Part shown: positions 54,592 through 62,867 of the stretch, in pieces
How positions within the stretch are numbered: the stretch's first letter is position 1
How the letters are laid out: every line of letters begins with the position of its first letter
Assembly (NCBI RefSeq): GCF_016916835.1
Contig: NZ_JAFFIX010000002.1
Location: 248,001-312,000, forward strand
Direction: 5' to 3'
Source of the DNA: Actinacidiphila bryophytorum
GTDB taxonomy: Bacteria; Actinomycetota; Actinomycetes; Streptomycetales; Streptomycetaceae
Length of the DNA: 64,000 bases
Notes under the pieces: generated by a model
Databases searched by the model: none
Told to the model about the DNA's origin: nothing
What the model saw: only the letters and a program-made list of their open reading frames with translations
Made by a program: the position numbers and the translations under genes

Positions 54592-54664
54592 GCGGACGTG
54601 GCTCAGTTGGTAGAGCATCACCTTGCCAAGGTGAGGGTCGCGAGTTCGAATCTCGTCGTCCGCT
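54592..54664 (+). tRNA. tRNA-Gly (GCC), copy 2
   Basis: Identical to copy 1, with CCA at 54665-54667. TACAGT at 54573-54578 is a likely -10 box. The flank just before the tRNA (CACGACCT) is shared with copy 1, pointing to a local tandem duplication. Confidence 0.97.
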
Positions 54665-54674
54665 CCAGGAAGAA

Positions 54675-54707
54675 CGAAGGCCCCGGTCACCCGACCGGGG
54701 CCTTCGC
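54675..54707 (+). terminator. Terminator after tRNA-Gly copy 2
   Basis: CGAAGGCCCCGGTC pairs with GACCGGGGCCTTCG around ACCC. It is a near copy of the hairpin after the first tRNA-Gly and may also end convergent purC transcripts. Confidence 0.87.
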
Positions 54708-54724
54708 CGTTCCTACCGTCCGGG

Positions 54725-55627
54725 CTACGACCAGGGGGTGCCGGTCAGCCGCTCGTACGCCTCCACGTAGCGCGCCCTGGACTGCTCCACGACCTCCGGC
54801 GGCAGCTCGGGCGGGGGGGCGTCGCCGCTGCGGTCCCAGCCCGAGGCGTCGGACGTCAGCCAGTCGCGGATGAACTGCTTGTCGAAGGCCGGCTGCGCGT
54901 GCCCCGGCTCCCACAGGTCGGCCGGCCAGTAGCGCGACGAGTCCGGCGTCAGCACCTCGTCGGCGATCACCAGCCCGCCCCGGTCGTCATGGCCGAACTC
55001 GAACTTCGTGTCCGCCAGGATCAGCCCGCGCTCCCTGGCCACGTCCCGCGCCCGCCCGTAGACCGCCAGCGTCGTCTGCCGCAGCTGCGCCGCCGTCTCC
55101 GCGCCGACCTGGCGGGCGACCTCCTCGTACGACACGTTCTCGTCGTGGTCGCCGACCGCGGCCTTCGTCGCCGGGGTGAAGATCGGCGCCGGCAGCTCCG
55201 AGCCGTCCACCAGGCCCTCGGGCAGCGCGAGACCGCACACCGTACGGTGCTCGTCGTACTCCAGCAGCCCCGAGCCGGTCAGATAGCCGCGTGCCACGCA
55301 CTCCACCGGCACCATCCGCAGCGACCTGCACACCATCGTCCGGCCCGCCCAGTCCGCGGGCGCACCCTCGGGCACCTCGGTCGAGACCACGTGGTTGGGC
55401 ACCAGGTCGGCCAGCTGGTCGAACCACCACAGCGACAGCCGGGTCAGCACCCGCCCCTTGTCCGGGATGTCGGTGGGCAGCACCCAGTCGTACGCCGAGG
55501 TGCGGTCACTGGCCACCATCACCAGGTCCCCGGCCTCGTTGCGGTACAGCTCGCGCACCTTGCCGGTGTGCAGATGGACCAGTCCCGGCACCTGCACCGG
55601 CTCCGGTTTGTCGACGAATCCGGGCAT
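54725..55627 (-). CDS. purC: SAICAR synthetase PurC
   Basis: This 300-aa enzyme joins aspartate to CAIR with ATP, step 7 of purine synthesis. Visible are HTGKVRELYR, VASDRTSAYDWVLPTDIPDKG, VECVARGYLTGSG, and ADTKFEFGHDDRGGLVIADEVLTPDSSRYWP. Its length is that of the longer yeast/actinobacterial form. GGGAGGACGACC precedes the ATG. It stands alone, convergent with the tRNA-Gly genes. Confidence 0.97.
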   Translation of the reverse strand: MPGFVDKPEPVQVPGLVHLHTGKVRELYRNEAGDLVMVASDRTSAYDWVLPTDIPDKGRVLTRLSLWWFDQLADLVPNHVVSTEVPEGAPADWAGRTMVCRSLRMVPVECVARGYLTGSGLLEYDEHRTVCGLALPEGLVDGSELPAPIFTPATKAAVGDHDENVSYEEVARQVGAETAAQLRQTTLAVYGRARDVARERGLILADTKFEFGHDDRGGLVIADEVLTPDSSRYWPADLWEPGHAQPAFDKQFIRDWLTSDASGWDRSGDAPPPELPPEVVEQSRARYVEAYERLTGTPWS

Positions 55628-55729
55628 CGGTCGTCCTCCCCAATCGGTGGTTCAGCCCCTGATTCTCGCGTACCGGGAGGGATGCGGCGCGCGCAGGTCG
55701 CGGCGCCCGGGCCGGATGCGCCTGTGGAC

Positions 55730-57217
55730 TCAGCAGTGCTTGCAGATACGATCCAGCAGATTGGCGGTCGCACGCTGGATGCGCGCATCCACATGCCCGG
55801 GCCGGTCCAGCGCCGGCGACCAGGCGAAGGTCCCCGACGCGAAGACGTACGCACCGCTCGGCGCCCGGTAGAGCGACGTCTCCTGGTGGCAGCGGCGCCC
55901 GTCCGCCGCCTCGTACGGCGAGTGCGCCAGCAGGATGCGCTCGGTCGACTCCGGCAGCGGCGTCCGCGGGAAGTAACGGTCCGCCTCACCCGCCACCAGG
56001 CCCTCCACCGCGTCACCCTCCGCCGCGCCCGTCGCCTCCCACAGCCAGTGCCCCGCATTGCGCACCACCAGCGGCGACGGCTGCGGCACCCGGCCCGCGT
56101 ACTGAACCCCCAGCAGCAGCTGCTCCGGCTCCCCCAGCTCCCGCCACAGGCTGCCGCGGCCCTTGGTGTCCCCGCGCGGCTTGCGGCAGCTCAGCAGCCG
56201 GTCCGCGTCACCGGCAGGCGACGGCGCCAGCTCCACCTGCCAGTACATGGTGTTCGCCGACAGGAACACCAGCGAGGTGCCCGAGTCCCTGGCCGCCTCC
56301 GCCGCCCGGCGCATCGGCACCGACCAGTACTCGTCGTGCCCGGGGAAGACCATGCCCCGGTACAGCCCCGGATCCACCCGGCCCGCATGCAGGTCGCGGG
56401 CGTCCGCATAGGCCAGGTCGTAGCCGTACCGCTCGGCGAACCGCACGAAGTCGTAGGCGTGCCCGATGTGCAGCGGCAGGCCCGCACCCGCGTACGGCCG
56501 GTCGAAGGACACCGTCCCGGCCGCCTCCTCCTCACCCAGCAGCCGGCCCTCCTCGTCCCACGCGTGATACAGGCTCGCCCCCGTCCTGCCGTCCTCCGGG
56601 TACAGGTTGTACGCCTGCCACGTCACATCCGGCAGCAGCAGAAGCAGGTCGGCGCGGGCCGCCGGGTCCCGCACCGTGAACGGCACATGGCTGCGGTAGC
56701 CGTCCACCGTCGTCAGCACCGCCACATAGGCGCCGGTGCGCCAGTGCGGCGGGACCTGCAACCGCCAGGACTGCCACCAGTGGTGGCAGGAAATCGTCCT
56801 TCCCGCCGCCAGCGGGGCCGGCTGCACGATGCCCGACAGCCGCGGGCTCGCACTCACCTGCGCGGCGCCGTCACCCCCGTAGTGCCCGATCCGGTACACG
56901 TCGACGGTGAACTCCTGCGGCGGGTCCACGGTGATCCGGAAGTCCACGGCCTCGCCCGGGGCCACCGCCCCGGCCGACGCGAAGCCCTTGATCTGCCGCC
57001 GCACGTCGTCCGCCATCCGCGGCCCCGGCAGATGCGGGCGCCGCGGCGCCTCACCGCTGCTCGCGGCCAGGTCCACGTACCAGGGCACCGGCTGGCCGTC
57101 GTCCCCCGGGTAGTCCGACTCCCCCCGCAGCCACGGCAACGGCCCCTGCCCGAACGGATCCGACACCCCGTGCGCCAGCGCGCCCGACTCCCACCGCCTG
57201 ATGCGATCCGCGGCCAT
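55730..57217 (-). CDS. N,N-dimethylformamidase large-subunit-like protein
   Basis: This 495-aa protein resembles the beta subunit of N,N-dimethylformamidase. A beta-sandwich N-domain (YVDLAASSGEAPRRPHLPGPRMADDVRRQIKGFASAG, VDVYRIGHYGGDGAAQV) precedes a core with VTWQAYNLYPEDGRTGASLYH, MVFPGHDEYWS and LSANTMYWQVEL. Tyr and Glu residues at YNLYPEDG and HDEYW are good candidates for the iron ligands of that family. No small alpha subunit is coded nearby, so its substrate may differ. GAGGGG precedes ATG 57217. Two 25-bp direct repeats lie upstream. Confidence 0.85.
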   Translation of the reverse strand: MAADRIRRWESGALAHGVSDPFGQGPLPWLRGESDYPGDDGQPVPWYVDLAASSGEAPRRPHLPGPRMADDVRRQIKGFASAGAVAPGEAVDFRITVDPPQEFTVDVYRIGHYGGDGAAQVSASPRLSGIVQPAPLAAGRTISCHHWWQSWRLQVPPHWRTGAYVAVLTTVDGYRSHVPFTVRDPAARADLLLLLPDVTWQAYNLYPEDGRTGASLYHAWDEEGRLLGEEEAAGTVSFDRPYAGAGLPLHIGHAYDFVRFAERYGYDLAYADARDLHAGRVDPGLYRGMVFPGHDEYWSVPMRRAAEAARDSGTSLVFLSANTMYWQVELAPSPAGDADRLLSCRKPRGDTKGRGSLWRELGEPEQLLLGVQYAGRVPQPSPLVVRNAGHWLWEATGAAEGDAVEGLVAGEADRYFPRTPLPESTERILLAHSPYEAADGRRCHQETSLYRAPSGAYVFASGTFAWSPALDRPGHVDARIQRATANLLDRICKHC

Positions 57218-57383
57218 CACCCATCCCCTCCGTCCCCACCGCACCGCCCGCGACTGCCGCCGCAGGCGGCGGGGGCACTATTGCGGTACGCGCCCAGCAC
57301 ATCACAGTTCGCGGCCCCGCCGTCACGGTTCGTGGCGAAAATCTTCCCGCCCGAGCCACCCTTTCCGGCCACACGGAAGGGGG

Positions 57384-57452
57384 GTGCCACGTGCTGTGGC
57401 GCCGCCACGATCCGGGCGGGCCGGTGAGTGCCACGTGCTGTGGCGCCGCCAC
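57384..57452. repeat. Two 25-bp direct repeats upstream of the DMFase-like gene
   Basis: A 25-bp unit beginning GTGCCACGTGCTGTGGCGCC and ending GCCAC lies at 57384-57408 and 57428-57452 without mismatch, 44 bp apart. Each contains CACGTG and a GTGGCGCCGCCAC near-dyad. They are 167-235 nt upstream of the minus-strand gene start and may be regulator sites. Confidence 0.75.
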
Positions 57453-57517
57453 ATGCCGGTGCGCGGGGGCTTGTCGCAAGGGGCAGGGCCGGGGCGCCGG
57501 GGGGGCGCGGGGAGGGG

Positions 57518-57698
57518 CTAGGCCGTGTTTTGGAAGTAGCGCCGTCCGCCCACAGGGCGGGCCCCGCGGCGTCTGGTGCGTGCGATCGCAAGGCGCAGGG
57601 TCGTCCTCGTAGTGGGCCTACTCGGACGACTCCGACAACGCAGCGAGCGTGCGTGCCAGGCGTCGCGGGGCAGGCGGGACTTCCAAAACACGGCCTAG
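57518..57698. mobile_element. 181-bp MITE-like element, copy 2
   Basis: The terminal 16-bp inverted repeats GCCGTGTTTTGGAAGT and ACTTCCAAAACACGGC are perfect, flanked by CTAG on both sides. It differs from the copy at 19241-19421 at only a few positions. The right-hand CTAG contains the TAG stop codon of the minus-strand gene at 57695. Confidence 0.87.
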
Positions 57699-59323
57699 GC
57701 GAGGCGGACGGACTTTTCCGGGTGGACGCCCAGGGCGGAAAGCCATGCGCGGAGCGGCGCGGCGTCCCCGTTCTCGACGAGTCGAAGAACGGGAAAGCTG
57801 AGGTCACCCCGCCTGGTGCCGTCGACCACGAGGGCGGGGCCGTCGAGCCAGTCGAGCCCGGCCCCGGCGCCGGCCGTGTCGACGGCCGCACAGCACACCA
57901 TCGCGGTGACGTGGTCGGCGAGCAGTTCCCGCCCGGTGCGCGGCGGCAGCAACTGGTAGACGGGCGTGGCGGACGCCTCCACGGCCACGGCCGCCGTGGC
58001 CTCGTCCTGCGCGACGAGCGCCCCGATCCGCGCCGCCAACTCCTCGCTGCCACCGGCGGCGAGCCGGTCGATGACGCGGCCCAGCGTCGCGCGCCCGGCC
58101 TCGTCCCGCAGCAGCAGTCCGCGGTCGCGCGGCCCGCGGGCGGTCGCGGCTTCCGCGGCCCGGGCGCGGGCGCCAGGGCGTACTTCGTCCAGGACCTGCA
58201 CCAGCCGTGCGGCCTCCGCGCGCCAGATGCGGTCCACGACCTCCTCGGGGTAGCGCGCCCAGCTCACCGGCGCGAACTCGGGGCCGATGCGGCACGGGCC
58301 GCCGTGGAAGAGCCGGGCCGCGAGCAGGGACACCGCCTCGTCCACCACGCCCGGCTCTTCGAGCAGGTCGCAGGCGGGCCGTTCGCCGAGCCTGGTCTCG
58401 AAGCCGTCGGCGAGCCGGTCGCGCCGGGACAGTTCGGTGAGTGCGGCGACGACGCCGGCGTCCAGCCGGGACGGCCAGCGTCCCATCCGCCAGGCTGGCA
58501 GTGCGACCCGGGTCAGCAGCCGGTCCCACCCGGCGTAGGCGAGCCCGACCTGTTCCTGGGCGACGATCCGCAGGCCGTAGTCGACGGCCTGCGCCCGTTC
58601 GGACGCGGCTGCGGCCACCCCCCGCTCCATCTCCGCGACATGCGGACTGCACCCGCGCAGCAGCAGGCGGCCTGCCCAGCCGAGGAAGCCGTACGCGGGG
58701 CGCAGCAGCACGGAACGCCGCTGCCTGCCCTGGGCGGCGACGCCCACCGCGGCGTCCAGGCCGCGGACGAAGCGCCGGGCCGCGTATATCTCGGGGTCGG
58801 CCGCCGCACCTGTGCCCGCGACCACCGGGGCCAGCAGGGCACGCAGCTCGGCGACGCGCATCCACCACAGGAAGGGCGAGCCGATCACCAGCACGGGGGC
58901 GGGCCGGCGCTCCTGCTCGCCGGCCTCCGGCCTGCGGTCCTCCAGCCAGCTGTCGCAGTCGGGGGTCAGCTCTATCCCCGACGGGAGCGGGACCTGCAGC
59001 TTGTCGGCCAGGTCCTGCACCATGCGGTGCAGGTCGGGTGCGGCGCTCTCCGGGACGGGTACGGCGGGGCTCACGGCGGGGCGCGCCCGCGTGATGACCG
59101 CGGCCACCGCCGCGGCCACGGCGAGCAGGACGGCCGCGGCGGCCGTCACACCCCAGCGCACGCCGTCCCACGCGGGGCCGTCGATCCGGCCGGTCGACCC
59201 GGCCACGTGCAGGACCACCGCGGCGGCGGCCGGGAGCAGGGCCGCGCCGAGCGCGGCGCCGCGGACGCGCAGCACCGCCAGCGCGCGGGTCCGCGCCACT
59301 GCCTCGCCTGCTTCTCCAGCCAT
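57695..59323 (-). CDS. Membrane protein, probably a degenerate M48-like peptidase
   Basis: This 542-aa protein has two N-terminal membrane segments (about 20-40 and 55-80). The next part, VLVIGSPFLWWMRVAELRALLAPVVAG, matches the position and style of the M48 strand-helix that normally reads ELRAVLAHEhxH. Here HExxH is replaced by PVVAG, so catalytic zinc binding is lost. The remaining 350 residues (EMERGVAAAASERAQAVDYGL, RDRGLLLRDEAGRATLGRVI) are helical and unrecognised. ATG 59323 has AGGGGG upstream. The stop lies in the MITE border. Role may be regulatory; M48 relation is inferred. Confidence 0.65.
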   Translation of the reverse strand: MAGEAGEAVARTRALAVLRVRGAALGAALLPAAAAVVLHVAGSTGRIDGPAWDGVRWGVTAAAAVLLAVAAAVAAVITRARPAVSPAVPVPESAAPDLHRMVQDLADKLQVPLPSGIELTPDCDSWLEDRRPEAGEQERRPAPVLVIGSPFLWWMRVAELRALLAPVVAGTGAAADPEIYAARRFVRGLDAAVGVAAQGRQRRSVLLRPAYGFLGWAGRLLLRGCSPHVAEMERGVAAAASERAQAVDYGLRIVAQEQVGLAYAGWDRLLTRVALPAWRMGRWPSRLDAGVVAALTELSRRDRLADGFETRLGERPACDLLEEPGVVDEAVSLLAARLFHGGPCRIGPEFAPVSWARYPEEVVDRIWRAEAARLVQVLDEVRPGARARAAEAATARGPRDRGLLLRDEAGRATLGRVIDRLAAGGSEELAARIGALVAQDEATAAVAVEASATPVYQLLPPRTGRELLADHVTAMVCCAAVDTAGAGAGLDWLDGPALVVDGTRRGDLSFPVLRLVENGDAAPLRAWLSALGVHPEKSVRLA

Positions 59324-59537
59324 CGGGCGGCTCACCCCCTGCGCTGTGGCGACCGCCCCGGTGACGGCCTCCCCCCACTGTCGCACCGCCCACCGACATC
59401 GCAATGGCCGTACGGCTGTTTGCCGCAATGTCTCGCAGTGCGCCTCGGCGGCACCCTAGTTCGCCCCCCGCGAACCAGTCATCCATACGGCCGACCCATC
59501 ACTCCTTGGAGTGGCTTCCCCCCGAACATCCCCCTCC

Positions 59538-59900
59538 GGGCCGCCCCGGGACCTTCCGCCCGGTGATGGGCTGGGCGCGCAGTTCCCCGCGCCCCTGAAA
59601 AACGCTCACCCTCTTGCACAGAGGGCAACACCCAGGGGCGCGGGGAACTGCGCGCCCGATCACTCACCCACCGAAAGGTGCAAGCCCACCGCAAGCGGCA
59701 ATCACCCAGGAGGCGCTGGGGGTACCCCCAGGCGAAGCTCTGGGGGCGGAACTGCGCGACAAGCCCCCACGCAGCCGCAGGCAAGCAACGCACCGCAGGG
59801 GGCAGGACCTCAGGAGGCGCTGGGGGTGCCCCCAGGCGAAGCTCTGGGGGCGGAGCTGCGCGCGCAACCCACCGCCGGGCGGAAGGTCCCGGGGCGGCCC
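59538..59900. repeat. Nested extragenic inverted-repeat element
   Basis: The outer arms at 59538-59563 and 59875-59900 are perfect 26-bp inverted repeats (core CCGCCCCGGGACCTTCCGCC). An inner pair at 59575-59597 and 59633-59655 is a perfect 23-bp inverted repeat (core AGTTCCCCGCGCCCCTG). Two direct units of about 52 bp with CCCCCAG-N8-CTGGGGG hairpins lie at about 59710-59760 and 59813-59863. No frame here looks coding. Similar GC hairpin elements are scattered through Streptomyces genomes. Confidence 0.8.
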
Positions 59901-59929
59901 GGGAAGGCAGGGCGAGGGGGGCGCGGGGG

Positions 59930-61183
59930 CTACACCGCGGAGGCGATGTCCCGGCGGTGGTGGCCTCCCTCAAGCGCGACGCAGTCGACGGCCGCGTACG
60001 CCCGCTCCCGGGCGGCAGCCACGTCCGCCCCGGTCGCGGTCACGGAAAGGACGCGACCGCCGGCGCTGACGACCCGCCCGTCGTCCTCACGCCGCGTCCC
60101 GGCGTGCAGGACGTACGCGTCGCCCCCGAGGGACGCGACCGCGTCGAGCCCGGTGATGGGGTCGCCGGTCCGCGGCGTGTCGGGGTAGTTGTACGACGCG
60201 ATGACGACCGTCACCGCGGCGCCTTCGCTCCACCGCAGCGCGGGGTACGCGGCGAGCTGCCCGGTGGCGGCGGCGCGCAGGAGCCCGGCCAGCGGGGTCC
60301 TGAGCCGGGCGAGGACGACCTGTGTCTCGGGGTCGCCGAAGCGCGCGTTGAACTCGATGACCCGCACACCGCGCGAGGTGATGGCGAGGCCGGCGTAGAG
60401 CAGGCCCGCGAAGGGCGTACCGCGGCGGCGCAGTTCGTCGACGGTCGGCTGGAGCACGGTTCGCTCGACCTCGTCGACGAGTTTCGGGTCGGCCCAGGGC
60501 AGCGGCGAGTACGCACCCATGCCGCCGGTGTTGGGGCCTTCGTCGCCGTCGAGGGCGCGTTTGAAGTCCTGGGCGGGCTGGAGGGGCACGACGGTCTCGC
60601 CGTCGGTGACGGCGAACAGCGACACCTCGGGGCCGTCGAGGTACTCCTCGATGACCACCCGGCCGGGCGCGGCCACGCAGGCGAGCGCGTGGGCGCGCGC
60701 ACTGGCGACGTCGCCGGTGACGACGACGCCCTTGCCCGCGGCGAGCCCGTCGTCCTTGACGACGTAAGGCGCACCGAAGGCGTCGAGGGCGCGGTCGATC
60801 TCCTCCTCCGTGGTGCACACGTAGGAGCGGGCGGTCGGTACGCCGGCAGCGGCCATGACGTCCTTGGCGAAGGCCTTGGAACCCTCCAGCTGCGCGGCCT
60901 CCTTGCTGGGGCCGAAGCAGTCGATGCCGCGTGCGCGTACCGCGTCGGCGACGCCCGCCACGAGCGGCGCCTCGGGGCCGACGATGACGAATTCGGCTCC
61001 GAGGGACGCGGCGAGGTCGGCGACCGCCGCACCGTCGAGCGCGTCGACCTGGTGCAGTTCGGCCACCTCGGCGATTCCGGCGTTGCCGGGAGCGCAGTGC
61101 AGCGACGTCACGTCGGGGTCGAGGGACAGGGAGCGGCACAGGGCGTGTTCGCGGGCGCCGCCGCCGATGACAAGGACCTTCAC
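59930..61183 (-). CDS. purD: Phosphoribosylamine-glycine ligase PurD
   Basis: This 417-aa ATP-grasp enzyme makes GAR from phosphoribosylamine and glycine, step 2 of purine synthesis. Visible are VLVIGGGAREHAL, GPEAPLVAGVADAVRARGI, VVKDDGLAAGKGVVV, QDFKRALDGDEGPNTGGMGAYSP and VIEFNARFGDPETQ. GTG 61183 gives the usual KVLVIGGG start; the frame to 61213 has no ribosome site. It is not linked to the other pur genes. Confidence 0.97.
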   Translation of the reverse strand: MKVLVIGGGAREHALCRSLSLDPDVTSLHCAPGNAGIAEVAELHQVDALDGAAVADLAASLGAEFVIVGPEAPLVAGVADAVRARGIDCFGPSKEAAQLEGSKAFAKDVMAAAGVPTARSYVCTTEEEIDRALDAFGAPYVVKDDGLAAGKGVVVTGDVASARAHALACVAAPGRVVIEEYLDGPEVSLFAVTDGETVVPLQPAQDFKRALDGDEGPNTGGMGAYSPLPWADPKLVDEVERTVLQPTVDELRRRGTPFAGLLYAGLAITSRGVRVIEFNARFGDPETQVVLARLRTPLAGLLRAAATGQLAAYPALRWSEGAAVTVVIASYNYPDTPRTGDPITGLDAVASLGGDAYVLHAGTRREDDGRVVSAGGRVLSVTATGADVAAARERAYAAVDCVALEGGHHRRDIASAV

Positions 61184-61380
61184 GCGCACCAGGGTAGTGG
61201 CCCGTACCGGCACCGGCCGCCCTCACTCTTTCGGGTGACCGCATTCCGCGGCCTATACCTGATCACGCAGCCCGTACGGGCGGAATTCCCGCACTCCCCA
61301 TCCCACGCTCAGCCGTTCGGCGCTAAGAAGAGACCTTCATCACTGCCGGGAAGCACCGGCAGCCGTCGAGGGAGCGTGCA

Positions 61381-62136
61381 GTGAGCCAGCCGGACATGTT
61401 TCCCGAGGAGGCCCCTCGGGAGGAGCCCGAGCGGCGGGCGCTGCACCAGCAGCACGAGGACCTGCGGGCGCTGCCCTTCCCGCTGGGCGACTGGGGCGAG
61501 CCCGCCGAGCGCCTGGAGGAGCTGTACCGCTGGGCGGAGTCGGGCGCGCTGCTCACGGCGGACTGGTATCTGCGGGACCGGGTGTGGAAGCGCAGGGGCG
61601 CGCGGGCCTTGCGCTGCGGTGCCGCGCTGTTCGCCGCGGTGGGTGCGGCGCTGCCGCTGGTGGAGCTGACCGGCACCGGCGGGTCGACGGTGGCCTGGGG
61701 GTATCTGGCGCTGCTGATGGCGACGGTGTGCGTGGTGCTGGACCGGGTGCTGGGTCTGACGGCGGGCTGGATGCGGGACGTGGGCACCGCGCAGGGCGTG
61801 GAGCGGCGCCTTGAGCAGCTGCGCTTCGACTGGGCGTCGGAGAGCGTGCGGGAGGTGCTCGGCCCGACGGAGGGCACCGCGTCGGAGGCGGCGGAGCGGT
61901 GTCTGGCGATCCTGCGCCGCTTCTGCGACGACGTCGCCGACCTGGTGCGGATGGAGACCGCGGACTGGATGCTGGACTTCGGTTCCCGTACGGCGGCCGG
62001 CACCCTGTTGCGCACCCAGTACCCGGGCTGGACCCCTGTCCGCCCGGAGGCCCCGCCTGCCCCCCGCCTCCCGCACCCGAGCACGCGCCCGAACATGCCG
62101 CGCCAGCGCCCCCCGGAGAACCCCCGGCAGGGATGA
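61381..62136 (+). CDS. SLATT-domain membrane protein
   Basis: This 251-aa protein has a soluble N-terminus, then a paired hydrophobic hairpin (RCGAALFAAVGAALPLVEL, VAWGYLALLMATVCVVLDRVLGL) followed by the helical VERRLEQLRFDWASE segment, and a Pro-rich tail. This layout matches SLATT proteins, 2-TM proteins proposed to form pores in nucleotide-signalling conflict systems. No nucleotidyltransferase lies beside it. It is GTG-started. A SLATT gene beside purD may be part of the Streptomyces core. Function is inferred. Confidence 0.7.
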   Translation: MSQPDMFPEEAPREEPERRALHQQHEDLRALPFPLGDWGEPAERLEELYRWAESGALLTADWYLRDRVWKRRGARALRCGAALFAAVGAALPLVELTGTGGSTVAWGYLALLMATVCVVLDRVLGLTAGWMRDVGTAQGVERRLEQLRFDWASESVREVLGPTEGTASEAAERCLAILRRFCDDVADLVRMETADWMLDFGSRTAAGTLLRTQYPGWTPVRPEAPPAPRLPHPSTRPNMPRQRPPENPRQG

Positions 62137-62146
62137 CCGCCGGGGG
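62121..62146. terminator. Hairpin between the SLATT gene and the next gene
   Basis: CCCCCGGC and GCCGGGGG pair across a 10-nt loop that contains the SLATT stop codon. It lies between convergent genes and may serve both. Confidence 0.65.
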
Positions 62147-62159
62147 CGCTCGCGGAAAT

Positions 62160-62825
62160 TCAGCTGAAGACGATCATCGACCCCTGGCCGAGCGAGCGGG
62201 TCGCGGCCGCGTGCAGGCCGAGCCAGACGTGGTGTTCGCGGGCGAAGGGGCCGTCGAAGGCGGTCGGCGGCTGAAGGGCGGGCTCTTCGAGGGTGGTGTG
62301 GCGTTCCGGCGGGGCCGGCGGCAGCGGCGGGTTGGCCGGGTCGATGCCGAGGGCGGGGGCGACGAACTCCAGCTCGCGCAGCAGGCCGTGGCTGGAGCCG
62401 AGCGGGCCGCCGCCTTCGAGGAGTTCGTCGTTGACGACGGGGTGCGGGAAGTCCAGCGGCACATATGCGCCGGCGTGGTCGTAGTGCCACACCAGGTGCG
62501 ATGCCTGGGCGGTGGTCTCGAACATCTCCAGCAGCTGCTCGTAGTCGCCGCCGAGCGCGTCGACGGGGGAGACCTCCAGGCCCTGGAGGCGCAGCAGGTA
62601 GGCGCGGCGCAGGAAGTGCAGGGCGTCGTAGTCGAAGCAGGCCACGGGGCCGACGTCGCCGGACAGGCCGGGCATGTAGGAGTAGACGGGTACGGGCGGC
62701 TGTCCGGCGTCGCTGAGGGCCTTGTCGTAGCGGGCGAGTTCCTCGGAGAACGGGTTTTCCGGGCTGTGGCAGAGCACATCCACCAGCGGCACCAGCCACA
62801 GGTCGCAGGCCAACGAACACTCCAT
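62160..62825 (-). CDS. Hypothetical protein
   Basis: This 221-aa protein starts MECSLACDLWLVPLVDVLCHSPENPFSEELARYD. It is soluble, with many Pro, Leu and aromatic residues, and a mid part DYDALHFLRRAYLLRLQGLEV and LVWHYDHAGAYVPLDFPHPVV. I do not recognise a family or catalytic motif. It lies between the SLATT and GntR genes, 43 nt after the latter's stop on the same strand. Confidence 0.7.
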   Translation of the reverse strand: MECSLACDLWLVPLVDVLCHSPENPFSEELARYDKALSDAGQPPVPVYSYMPGLSGDVGPVACFDYDALHFLRRAYLLRLQGLEVSPVDALGGDYEQLLEMFETTAQASHLVWHYDHAGAYVPLDFPHPVVNDELLEGGGPLGSSHGLLRELEFVAPALGIDPANPPLPPAPPERHTTLEEPALQPPTAFDGPFAREHHVWLGLHAAATRSLGQGSMIVFS

Positions 62826-62867
62826 CCGGTCGGAGGCGTACAGCGTAAGTCGGCGGTGCCTGCCGCG

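Noticed and set aside
59479-59973. 164-aa minus-strand frame in the nested repeat region
   Set aside because: Built from the extragenic repeats, Pro/Arg-rich, no start site.
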